Of a DNA stretch of 9,771 nucleotides, positions 1 to 5,308 are shown piece after piece. The number at the start of each line of letters is the position of its first letter. The first letter of the stretch is position 1. Origin of the DNA: JANXVY01 sp034408685. GTDB taxonomy: Bacteria > Pseudomonadota > Alphaproteobacteria > Rhizobiales > Hyphomicrobiaceae. The translations under genes and the position numbers were made by a program. The stretch is from assembly GCA_034408685.1 (NCBI GenBank), contig JAWXCP010000095.1:1-9771 (forward strand). Reading direction: 5' to 3'. The notes beneath the pieces are model-generated. The model was not told where the DNA came from and searched no databases. It saw nothing but the letters and a program-made list of their open reading frames with translations.

Positions 1-1
1 C

Positions 2-220
2 GGCCCGGACTTAGCCCGCCTTGCCGCAAGTGCGCGTCTCGCCAACACGAAACGGTCGATCAGTGCCAAGCCAGTCTCACTTTACGCCGCCGGCGGCGTC
101 CGCAACCGGAGCGACCTCACGGTACTGTCTCACACGGGTATCGCTGGCGCGCTGGTCGCAACCGCGCTCCACTCGCAAACGTTAACGGCCGACGACCTGC
201 ATGAGGTCACCGGCCGTTGA
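2..220 (+). CDS. HisA-like TIM-barrel protein, C-terminal fragment (5' end outside window)
   Basis: An open frame enters from the left edge and ends at TGA 218-220, giving 72 residues. The segment YAAGGVRNRSDL followed by GIAGALVATALH is the typical C-terminal phosphate-binding region of HisA/HisF-type (beta-alpha)8 barrels: a beta strand, then AGGVR, then G-ALVA. HisA itself is the ProFAR isomerase of histidine synthesis. A diverged HisA-related family (COG1411 type) is found near H4MPT genes in methylotrophs and methanogens, and its position tail-to-tail with fae favours that family over the histidine gene. The gene starts outside the window, so start, length and N-terminal catalytic residue cannot be seen. 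The family call is fairly firm. Assignment to the H4MPT-associated subfamily is inference from the neighbourhood. Confidence 0.75.
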   Translation, partial: GPDLARLAASARLANTKRSISAKPVSLYAAGGVRNRSDLTVLSHTGIAGALVATALHSQTLTADDLHEVTGR

Positions 221-263
221 CAGATTGCACCATCAGCCCTTCCATTGCCCCGAATGCACGCTC

Positions 264-282
264 GCGAGCAATTTAAGCTCGC
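264..282. terminator. inverted repeat between convergent genes, possible bidirectional terminator
   Basis: GCGAGC (264-269), a 7-nt loop AATTTAA and GCTCGC (277-282) form a perfect 6-bp GC-rich hairpin in the 114-bp gap between the convergent HisA-like gene and fae. The flanks have no T run on either strand, so this is not a canonical intrinsic terminator. It could act with Rho or protect a 3' end. The rest of 221-334 shows nothing else. Confidence 0.3.
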
Positions 283-334
283 CAGCGCTCATCGGTTGCC
301 TGTCATCGACGGGCGGGACGGGCTTCAGCGGTGT

Positions 335-847
335 TCAGGTCTTGGCAGCGAACGGATGCGAAGCCGTGTTACGGGCAGCGGTCGCTTCGGCGGCGGTCGG
401 CTTGCCGGTCACGGCGCGCTGGATCGCTTCCTTCGTCGCGCGGTAGTTGTAGTCCTGGATCTTAGCATCGTCGGCTGCATCCCAGTGGATGAAGACGCCG
501 ACGCAGATGTAGAGATCGTCGGCTTCAGCGGCCGGGATGATGCCTTCGGCAACCGAATCCTGAACGGCCTTGGCGACGCCGTACTGAGCTGGTCCGAACA
601 TCTGAACGGCCTGACGGGCGTCCTTGATCGTGACCTTGTTGTACAGGATCGTGTTTGGCTTACAGGCGAGGTTCGGGGCGATCACGGCGAGGAGCGACGT
701 GAAGCCGTCCTTGTTGTTCGTGAGGCTGTTGCAGAAAGCAACTTCGGCAGCCGAGCCGCGGGGACCGATGATGAGATCGATGTGTGCAACTTCGTTGCCG
801 TCACCGACGAGCGACTCGCCAACCATAACTTTCGTAATCGAGGCCAT
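335..847 (-). CDS. fae: formaldehyde-activating enzyme (Fae)
   Basis: Fae catalyses condensation of formaldehyde with (dephospho-)tetrahydromethanopterin to methylene-H4MPT in the cytoplasm. It is the entry step of the H4MPT-linked formaldehyde oxidation and detoxification route. The 170-residue product matches the family over its whole length: VGESLVGDGNEVAHIDLIIG near the N-terminus with the conserved His at residue 22, then GPRGSAAEVAFCN, FTSLLAVIAPNLACKPNT, a VQMFGPAQYGVA segment, and a C-terminus ending HPFAAKT. The frame stays open upstream to 895, but ATG 847 is chosen because homologues start here and a GGGAG Shine-Dalgarno lies upstream with a suitable gap. The gene is last in the minus-strand series after the CitG-like gene. 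A 271-bp gap with hairpins and repeats suggests it also has its own promoter, which fits the very high expression known for this enzyme. Confidence 0.97.
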   Translation of the reverse strand: MASITKVMVGESLVGDGNEVAHIDLIIGPRGSAAEVAFCNSLTNNKDGFTSLLAVIAPNLACKPNTILYNKVTIKDARQAVQMFGPAQYGVAKAVQDSVAEGIIPAAEADDLYICVGVFIHWDAADDAKIQDYNYRATKEAIQRAVTGKPTAAEATAARNTASHPFAAKT

Positions 848-879
848 GCGTTTTTCTCCCAGGGGTCGAATGTAAATGC

Positions 880-940
880 GCACGCCGAGCCCCAACGGTT
901 ATTCCGTTGGTGACCCTCGCGTGCAGCTTTACGGAAAGCT
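880..940 (-). promoter_or_regulatory. structured leader upstream of fae: back-to-back hairpins
   Basis: Three complementary pairs lie 33-93 nt upstream of the fae ATG. AGCTTT (925-930) pairs with AAAGCT (935-940) across a 4-nt loop. Immediately beside it, GCACGC (880-885) pairs with GCGTGC (919-924), and the stem continues through GAG (887-889) with CTC (916-918) past a one-base bulge. Inside this, CCAACGG (892-898) pairs with CCGTTGG (904-910) across a 5-nt loop, giving a tall two-part stem of 45 nt. The structure ends before the Shine-Dalgarno. It could stabilise the mRNA, be a cis-regulatory RNA, or be protein-binding DNA sites. I cannot match it to a named RNA class. Confidence 0.5.
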
Positions 941-972
941 ATCCCAGTTGACAGTCTGCCACGCGAACGCGA

Positions 973-1014
973 CGAGCCGGTTGGCCAGATAGCGGCTACT
1001 TAAGCCGAGCCGGT
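973..1014. repeat. 9-bp direct repeat CGAGCCGGT upstream of fae
   Basis: CGAGCCGGT occurs at 973-981 and again at 1006-1014. The two copies are 33 bp apart, close to three helical turns, in the fae upstream region, with a small inverted repeat CGGCT-ACTTA-AGCCG (993-1007) between and overlapping them. The spacing is what paired activator sites on one DNA face would give. In this GC-rich DNA chance cannot be excluded. A weak promoter-like pair read on the minus strand (TTGGCG, 16 bp, TAAGTA) lies in the same area. Confidence 0.3.
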
Positions 1015-1094
1015 GGTACGCCAACCCTCTATCCAGAATCAAGTGGGCCGATCACGTGAACTGTCTATCGTTTGAGGTCCTGCTAGCCTGTCTG

Positions 1095-1112
1095 ATCAGG
1101 GGCCACCCCGAT
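1095..1112 (-). terminator. possible hairpin terminator after the CitG-like gene
   Basis: Just past the stop codon of the CitG-like gene, GGGG (1099-1102) pairs with CCCC (1106-1109) across a 3-nt loop. Outer bases ATC (1095-1097) pair with GAT (1110-1112) around a one-base bulge. It sits 6-24 nt after the stop in the minus-strand transcript. No U run follows, so it may be a weak or Rho-assisted stop that partly uncouples fae from the upstream genes. Confidence 0.35.
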
Positions 1113-1118
1113 GACAAG

Positions 1119-1988
1119 TCAATGGCTGTCGTGACCACGGGCTTCACGCTCCGCCACCATCAACGCGTCGGCGAACAAAGCAGCAACTACGAGATCGGCG
1201 GTCGTGCCCGGATTGAGACCTCGCCGCTTCAGGTCTTCGTCAAAGCGCATCAGTTCGGCGAAACCGTCGGCGTCGACCGCCGGCAGATAGGCGGTCCGCA
1301 GGCGATGGGCCTCAGCCTGAAGCTCCGCCGCCGTTTGAGCGCCATGTTTGCGCACCACATGGCTGTCGGCGAATTTCGCCATCAGCGACATATGCAGCAC
1401 TGTGATCGCCAGTGGCTCGTCGTCCGACGACAATCGCGCCGTCGCCAAGCATGGCAACGCGAAATCGAAAATGTCCTGGAAATCGTCGACGTAGGCCACT
1501 GCGATGCGGTCGTGATCGTAAGCCAGTGCCATGGCTTCCAGCAGCGTGACCGAGGGGACGTTTGCGACATCCTGCTCTGGCACGGTGCCGAGCCCGGCCG
1601 GGTTGGCCAGCGCGATCGCCCGGTAGGCCGCCGCGGCATCGGCCACGGTTACGTGGTCGAGCACCTCGGCCACGCGTAAGCGCAAATGCCCATCGCCATG
1701 CTCGGCGGCGGCGGCCAGCGGCGCGCACAGCAGCACGATGCCGAGGTTGGCATTGCAGCCGACCGCTTGGACGCTAGCCCGTGTTGCGGCCTCGATTCGC
1801 GCGCCGACGCTGGCGCCCCGCGCCGCAAGATGGGGGGCAGCCGCCACGGCTGCGGCCTCGAAAGTGGCGACCGTCATGCCATGGCCGTCGCTGTGAACGT
1901 GGACATTGCCCGGTTTGAGGGCGGCCAATTCCGCCCGGCACGCCGCCAAGAACGCGGCCTCGATTGTCGATTGCGGGAGCTGGCTCAC
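1119..1988 (-). CDS. orf7: CitG/triphosphoribosyl-dephospho-CoA synthase-like protein of the H4MPT cluster (Orf7 type)
   Basis: The 289-residue product belongs to the CitG/MdcB-like family (COG1767). Visible motifs are LKPGNVHVHSDGHGM (about residues 24-38), CNANLGIVLLCAPLA (78-92) and KFADSHVVRKHG (205-216), matching the KPGNV, NTGIVLLLAPL and DS-RKHG signatures. Classical CitG makes the prosthetic-group precursor of citrate lyase, but no lyase genes are present. The homologue in methylotroph H4MPT clusters is a separate branch of unproven function, presumed to serve cofactor synthesis. The start is GTG 1986-1988: a strong GGAGG lies six bases upstream, and the GTG overlaps the TGA of the preceding ATP-grasp gene as GTGA, so the two are translationally coupled. 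The longer open frame upstream (to 2135) is a shadow of that gene. The label Orf7 rests on the M. extorquens gene order mch-orf5-orf7-fae. Confidence 0.85.
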   Translation of the reverse strand: MSQLPQSTIEAAFLAACRAELAALKPGNVHVHSDGHGMTVATFEAAAVAAAPHLAARGASVGARIEAATRASVQAVGCNANLGIVLLCAPLAAAAEHGDGHLRLRVAEVLDHVTVADAAAAYRAIALANPAGLGTVPEQDVANVPSVTLLEAMALAYDHDRIAVAYVDDFQDIFDFALPCLATARLSSDDEPLAITVLHMSLMAKFADSHVVRKHGAQTAAELQAEAHRLRTAYLPAVDADGFAELMRFDEDLKRRGLNPGTTADLVVAALFADALMVAEREARGHDSH

Positions 1989-3049
1989 GTTGCACCTCCA
2001 CCAGGGCGATCGCCCCACGCCGACGACGTCTCGGCCACAGCGGTTTTCACCGCACCTGCCCCGATCGCCGCAAGCAGGTCGCGGGCCAATGCATCGGCAA
2101 TGTCGACACCGGCGACCGACTGGAGCCCGCGCCACGCCGGATTAGAATTAACTTCGAGCACCAGCAAACGCCGATCGCAATCGCGGATCAGGTCGACCCC
2201 GCCGTAGTCGGCGCCAACCGCTGCGGCCGCCGCCAACGCAAGCCGCGCCATCTCGGCATCAGGCGTCACGGCCGACGGCGCGCCACCTTGATGGACATTG
2301 GTGATCCAACTGGTCGATTGCCGCGCCATCGCCGCAACGACGCGTCCGCCTGAGACCAGCACGCGCCAGTCGACGTAGGTGGTTTCTCCGCTACCGCCGC
2401 GCCTGCCCGTATCGCCGCGACCGCCAATCGGTGCTGGTTCGATCAACCTTTGCATATGATAAACATGGCCCACATCATCGGCAGCTGGCAAGCCGTCGGC
2501 GTCATCGATCCGGACGATGCCGACGCCCTGGGCGCCAAACATCGGCTTCGATACGGCTGGCAAGCCGACTATTGACGTGGCGGCCATAGCCCTGTCGCGA
2601 CCCTCCGTCGTCACAGTCGCCGGAACAGGGATCCCCGCGCGCTGGAACAGGAACGTCGCCGTCGATTTATCGACCGACCGCTCGATCGCCCGGGGGCCGT
2701 TCCACACCCGCACTCCCGACGCTTCCAGCGCATGCAAGATGCCGAGCCGGAACGTGATCTGCTCGAGGCTGCCGTCGCCGATCGACCGCACAAATACGGC
2801 ATCGGGCAATTCGGCAACTTGGTGACCCGGCTCAAACCCCGGCCCGAAGCCTGGAATCACAAGCCCCGTCGGCTGCGCGGTATCGAACGCGCAGGCCTTG
2901 AGGCACGCGACCGTCACAATTGCCCCGCGAGCCTCGAACGCGCGCTTGAGCCGCCGCGCATGCCAGTCCCCGCCGCGCTCGTCGACGAACAACACGATGC
3001 GAGGCGGTGTTGCGCGCGCTGCAGGGCCGTGGCCGCCAAGGGTGTCCAT
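1985..3049 (-). CDS. orf5: RimK-like ATP-grasp ligase of the H4MPT cluster (Orf5 type)
   Basis: The 354-residue product has the order of an ATP-grasp ligase: an N-terminal pre-ATP-grasp domain (IVLFVDERGGDWHARRL, residues 18-34), SVDKSTATFLFQRAGIPVP (125-143), the ATP-lysine strand SKPMFGAQGVGI (167-178), VDWRVLVSGGRVVAAM (226-241), and the metal-binding GGVDLIRD and LEVNSNPAWRG (297-308). These enzymes form amide bonds, often adding glutamate, using ATP. A role adding glutamyl or a similar group to H4MPT or methylofuran is plausible but unproven. A Gly/Arg-rich loop (about 206-226) before the DWRV strand looks inserted. The frame is open to 3130, but that start would run into the upstream vapC, so ATG 3049 is preferred despite a weak ribosome site. 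The stop overlaps the next start (GTGA). An expected partner directly upstream would be mch, but a toxin-antitoxin pair sits there instead. Confidence 0.85.
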   Translation of the reverse strand: MDTLGGHGPAARATPPRIVLFVDERGGDWHARRLKRAFEARGAIVTVACLKACAFDTAQPTGLVIPGFGPGFEPGHQVAELPDAVFVRSIGDGSLEQITFRLGILHALEASGVRVWNGPRAIERSVDKSTATFLFQRAGIPVPATVTTEGRDRAMAATSIVGLPAVSKPMFGAQGVGIVRIDDADGLPAADDVGHVYHMQRLIEPAPIGGRGDTGRRGGSGETTYVDWRVLVSGGRVVAAMARQSTSWITNVHQGGAPSAVTPDAEMARLALAAAAAVGADYGGVDLIRDCDRRLLVLEVNSNPAWRGLQSVAGVDIADALARDLLAAIGAGAVKTAVAETSSAWGDRPGGGAT

Positions 3050-3092
3050 CGCGATTGCGATACCTGTCAGATGACCGATCGGGCCAAGGTTT

Positions 3093-3488
3093 TCAGATGA
3101 CTGTTGCGACGTCCGTCGCCGCAAAATCACCGCCCTTGTACAACAACGGCGCGTTCAGCGCCTTGGCCAGCGCATACGACGCACAATCGCCTAAATTCAA
3201 GCGAGCTAGGGGGTTGATGCCCTTGCCATAGCGGGCGAACGCCGTCAGCGCGATTTCCACCTGGACCGCATCGAAGGCAACGACTTCGATGGCGCTCTCG
3301 GACATCAAGTCGGCCAGTGCCGCCAGCCCAGAGGGACCACGTCTCCCACGCAATACCATTCCAGATTCAAGCAATGTGACAGCCGAGGCGACGCAGCGAT
3401 CTGCCCGGGCTATTGTTTCGGCAAACGCATCCCGTTCCGATTCAAATTCGAGGATCGCAATCAGTGCCGAGGCATCGATGACGATCAT
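3093..3488 (-). CDS. vapC: VapC-type PIN-domain ribonuclease toxin
   Basis: This 131-residue PIN-domain protein begins MIVIDASALIAIL. The acidic residues expected for the metal-dependent RNase site are all present: Asp5, Glu41 (LLESGMVL), Asp101 (LNLGDCASYALAK) and Asp121 (YKGGDFAATD). VapC toxins cleave tRNA or rRNA to stop translation and are held in check by VapB. The start overlaps the antitoxin stop as ATGA (3485-3488), the usual toxin-antitoxin coupling. Its stop lies 43 bp before the ATP-grasp gene on the same strand, so transcripts from vapBC could run into orf5. No damage is visible, so the toxin is probably active. Confidence 0.92.
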   Translation of the reverse strand: MIVIDASALIAILEFESERDAFAETIARADRCVASAVTLLESGMVLRGRRGPSGLAALADLMSESAIEVVAFDAVQVEIALTAFARYGKGINPLARLNLGDCASYALAKALNAPLLYKGGDFAATDVATVI

Positions 3489-3745
3489 CGTGGGACACCT
3501 AACTCATCATAGCCAATGATTTCATCCGGCGTCCGGTCATCGAGCACTGGGAGAGCAGCGCAGCGGTCGGAAATTTCTTTAATGCGTCGCAGAATTTCGT
3601 CGGGATGGCGTTTCGGTTCGCCCACCACAACCCCCGCCATCCGTGCCCGCTCTTCTACGGCCTCGCGGACCACAACCGCAGGCGTTTGGCCGGTTTTGGC
3701 GGCTATAAGAGCCGCAAGATGCTCAATGTCTTGGTCAATTTGCAT
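3485..3745 (-). CDS. vapB: VapB-type antitoxin (PSK / Rv0623-like family)
   Basis: The 86-residue protein starts MQIDQDIEHLAALIAAKTG, followed by QTPAVVVREAVEERA, the ribbon-helix-helix-like DNA-binding N-terminus of the Rv0623-type VapB family. The acidic C-terminal part (DDRTPDEIIGYDELGVPR) is the toxin-binding tail. It neutralises VapC and normally represses its own promoter. The frame is open upstream to 3823, but ATG 3745 is where family members begin, and a GGAG lies upstream. The gene is directly followed by vapC with a 4-bp overlap. A 9-bp inverted repeat lies upstream as a possible operator. Confidence 0.88.
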   Translation of the reverse strand: MQIDQDIEHLAALIAAKTGQTPAVVVREAVEERARMAGVVVGEPKRHPDEILRRIKEISDRCAALPVLDDRTPDEIIGYDELGVPR

Positions 3746-3773
3746 GGCCAAGCGACTCCAGCGCGCCAGGGGT

Positions 3774-3839
3774 GATGAGCCCAACATATGACGTGCCCAA
3801 CCAGCCAACGCAACATGGCGCATCGGGGCGGCTCATCAG
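3774..3839. promoter_or_regulatory. candidate vapBC operator region (9-bp inverted repeat, 7-bp direct repeat)
   Basis: TGATGAGCC (3774-3782) and GGCTCATCA (3831-3839) are perfect 9-bp inverted copies in the 100-bp gap between the thioredoxin gene and vapB. GCCCAAC also occurs twice (3780-3786 and 3796-3802) with 16-bp spacing. VapBC complexes autorepress by binding paired sites in such positions, so one of these could be the operator. The long inverted repeat could equally form a terminator-like stem just after the thioredoxin stop. Confidence 0.35.
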
Positions 3840-3845
3840 GCCGGC

Positions 3846-4367
3846 TCAGTTGGGCGCCGGGCTGTGCTCGGCCGCCTTGGCCATCAGCGACAGCAGTTCA
3901 TCGGGATCGTAATAATCGACGAGGTGCTCGCGTCCGGCCGTCGGCACGGCGACATCGGCCCTCAGCGCGCCATCGGGCGTCAAGAACAGCGTGCGGGGAA
4001 TATAGGTTTGCCCCGGCGGACCAAGCCGGACATTCAGCTCCTTATCCTGGTCGCGGTCGACCATCACCAGCACAAGACGACTGGCGGCAGCCACCACGCG
4101 CGGGTCTTTGAACAGGGTCTGATATTGCTTGCAGTACGGGCACCACGTCGTGTGCACGACGACCATCACCGGCTTGCCGGTCCGCTTGGCCTCAGCTAGC
4201 CCATCCTCATACGACCGCCAAGCAATCTGAGTGTCGTTCCAGCCGGTCGCGAGGGCGGGGTTGGCTGCGAAAGCGGCGGGTGGGGCGAAACGGGTGGTGA
4301 CGACCAGATCGACGGTTACGATGGCGGCAACGATGGCAGTATGGGCGGCGATAACAGTCGATCGCAT
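3846..4367 (-). CDS. exported thioredoxin-fold protein with WCPYC motif
   Basis: The 173-residue product has a hydrophobic N-terminal segment (IVAAIVTVDLVV, about 12-23) and a likely signal-peptidase site near AFAA (32-35), so it is probably periplasmic. The mature part has a TGKPVMVVVHTTWCPYCKQ stretch with redox cysteines at 76 and 79, and YIPRT (122-126) supplying the cis-proline loop of the thioredoxin fold. The GLAEAKRTGKP lead-in resembles the Thioredoxin_7/TXNDC12-like group rather than cytoplasmic thioredoxin. A role in disulfide reduction or isomerisation is likely, but the substrate is unknown. It might serve periplasmic methanol or c-type cytochrome systems, which are not in this window. 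It is not part of the core H4MPT cluster, and the decayed mch fragment lies directly upstream. The start at 4367 has only a distant GAGG. Confidence 0.8.
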   Translation of the reverse strand: MRSTVIAAHTAIVAAIVTVDLVVTTRFAPPAAFAANPALATGWNDTQIAWRSYEDGLAEAKRTGKPVMVVVHTTWCPYCKQYQTLFKDPRVVAAASRLVLVMVDRDQDKELNVRLGPPGQTYIPRTLFLTPDGALRADVAVPTAGREHLVDYYDPDELLSLMAKAAEHSPAPN

Positions 4368-4507
4368 GGCAGCACGGCCTCGCAGTTGGTGCTTCCGAAT
4401 TTCCGCTCACCCAATCAGTCCGAAACTTGGGTTGACGCGAACTCCATACGCGATGGGTGCCCACAAGCTTAAAGCACGTTTAACAAGACTTTCGCGCGAC
4501 CAGTCCT

Positions 4508-4597
4508 CCCCAAGCTCCGCGCCACAATGTCCGCCGCGATCGCGCTCACGACCTCCTGGCGGAATTTCGACACCGTTACCATCGCCAGTGAAAACAA
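4508..4597 (-). pseudogene. decayed C-terminal remnant of a second mch gene
   Basis: On the minus strand this stretch reads LFSLAMVTVSK, then eight unrelated residues, then AIAADIVARSLG. The intact Mch C-terminus 0.7 kb away (codons 5312-5410) reads LFSPAMVTVSN, eleven residues, then AIAADIVGRSFG. Nineteen of 30 aligned residues are identical, with a 9-nt deletion in the middle. All seven AIAADIV codons differ at the third base from those of mch, so this is not a recent copy but the end of a diverged mch that was once under protein-level selection. The stop codon after the final Gly is lost (AGG instead of TAG), and an in-frame TGA lies 13 codons upstream (4628-4630). Weaker similarity, with a shifted frame, may continue to about 4655, almost touching the phd start. 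It occupies most of what otherwise looks like a 292-bp gap (4368-4659). Confidence 0.75.
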
Positions 4598-4659
4598 CGT
4601 ACTGCAGTTCACGCCCGTCTCGGCTGTTCAATCACCGCAACATCTGGCAAACTCGAAGT

Positions 4660-4923
4660 ATGGCAACGATCACACTCGAAAAAGCCCAACGGGACCTACC
4701 ACTTCTGGTGACGCGCGCGCTCGCCGGAGAGGAGATCGTCATCGAGGCCGGTGACCGTCTCGTGCGACTGACCCCAAGTCCCGCCGAAGCCGATTTCGAT
4801 GAAGCGACTGCGCGCCGCCGTGGCTACGGCTCGTTGAAGGGTCAGCTTGTCGTCGGGCCGGAGTTCTTCGAGCCGTTATCAGACGAGGAATGCGGCCTTG
4901 ATGACGACAAGTGCTCTGCGTGA
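4660..4923 (+). CDS. Phd/YefM-family antitoxin
   Basis: The 87-residue protein begins MATITLEKAQRDLPLLVTRA, then LAGEEIVIEAGDRLVRLTP, the classical Phd/YefM N-terminal DNA-binding fold. The C-terminal part RRGYGSLKGQLVVGPEFFEP matches the toxin-wrapping tail typical of antitoxins paired with COG3744 PIN toxins. ATG 4660 is the family start. The frame is open much further upstream, but that part is antisense to other sequence. It is the only plus-strand gene pair inside the minus-strand C1 cluster. It overlaps the toxin start by 4 bp (GTGA). Because the toxin is broken, it may now be an orphan antitoxin or a repressor only. Confidence 0.9.
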   Translation: MATITLEKAQRDLPLLVTRALAGEEIVIEAGDRLVRLTPSPAEADFDEATARRRGYGSLKGQLVVGPEFFEPLSDEECGLDDDKCSA

Positions 4924-5306
4924 GGTCGCTGCTCGATACCCACACGCTGCTGTGGTGGCTTTCGGAGCAACCCAAACTATCAGCAGCGGCACGCAACGCG
5001 ATTTCACATAAGGATGCGCTAATCGTCGTCAGCGCGGTAAGTGCCTGGGAAATTTGCACGAAAGTACGGATTGGCAAACTGCCGACGGCCTAGCCAATTT
5101 GCGAGAGCTTCCATGAAGTCATAGCGCGGAACGGGTTCGAGCCCCTTGCGATTTCTGTCGCGCATTGCCGAGTGGCGGGAAGGCTGCCGGATGCTCACAA
5201 AGACCCGTTCGACCGAATGCTGGCAGCCCAAGCTCTGATCGAAGATATTCCTATCGTGACCAATGATCCGGCCTTCCCAAGGTTCGGCGTCAAGGTCATC
5301 TGGTAG
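4920..5306 (+). pseudogene. VapC-type PIN toxin disrupted by an in-frame stop
   Basis: Starting at GTG 4920 (overlapping the antitoxin stop as GTGA) the frame reads MRSLLDTHTLLWWLSEQPKL, the usual start of the COG3744 PIN family, with Asp6 and Glu44 (SAWEI). A TAG at 5091-5093 (codon 58) interrupts it. The same frame then continues without shift through GFEPLAISVAH, AGRLPDAHKDPFDRMLAAQA, VTNDPAF and a terminal GVKVIW before TAG 5304-5306. The total of 128 codons is normal for the family, so a single nonsense change is the simplest explanation. The stop removes the catalytic Asp95 and Asp116, so the 57-residue product should be inactive. GTG 4911 is a less likely alternative start. A sequencing error or stop-codon readthrough would be the alternatives. 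Confidence 0.85.
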
Positions 5307-5308
5307 AC

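Noticed and set aside
245..913. Plus-strand open frame opposite fae
   Set aside because: It lies antisense to the well-supported fae gene, and its composition is that of a shadow frame.
4231..4659. Long N-terminal extension of the Phd antitoxin frame
   Set aside because: The family start MATITLEKAQ is at 4660. The upstream part of the frame is antisense to the thioredoxin gene start and the mch remnant.
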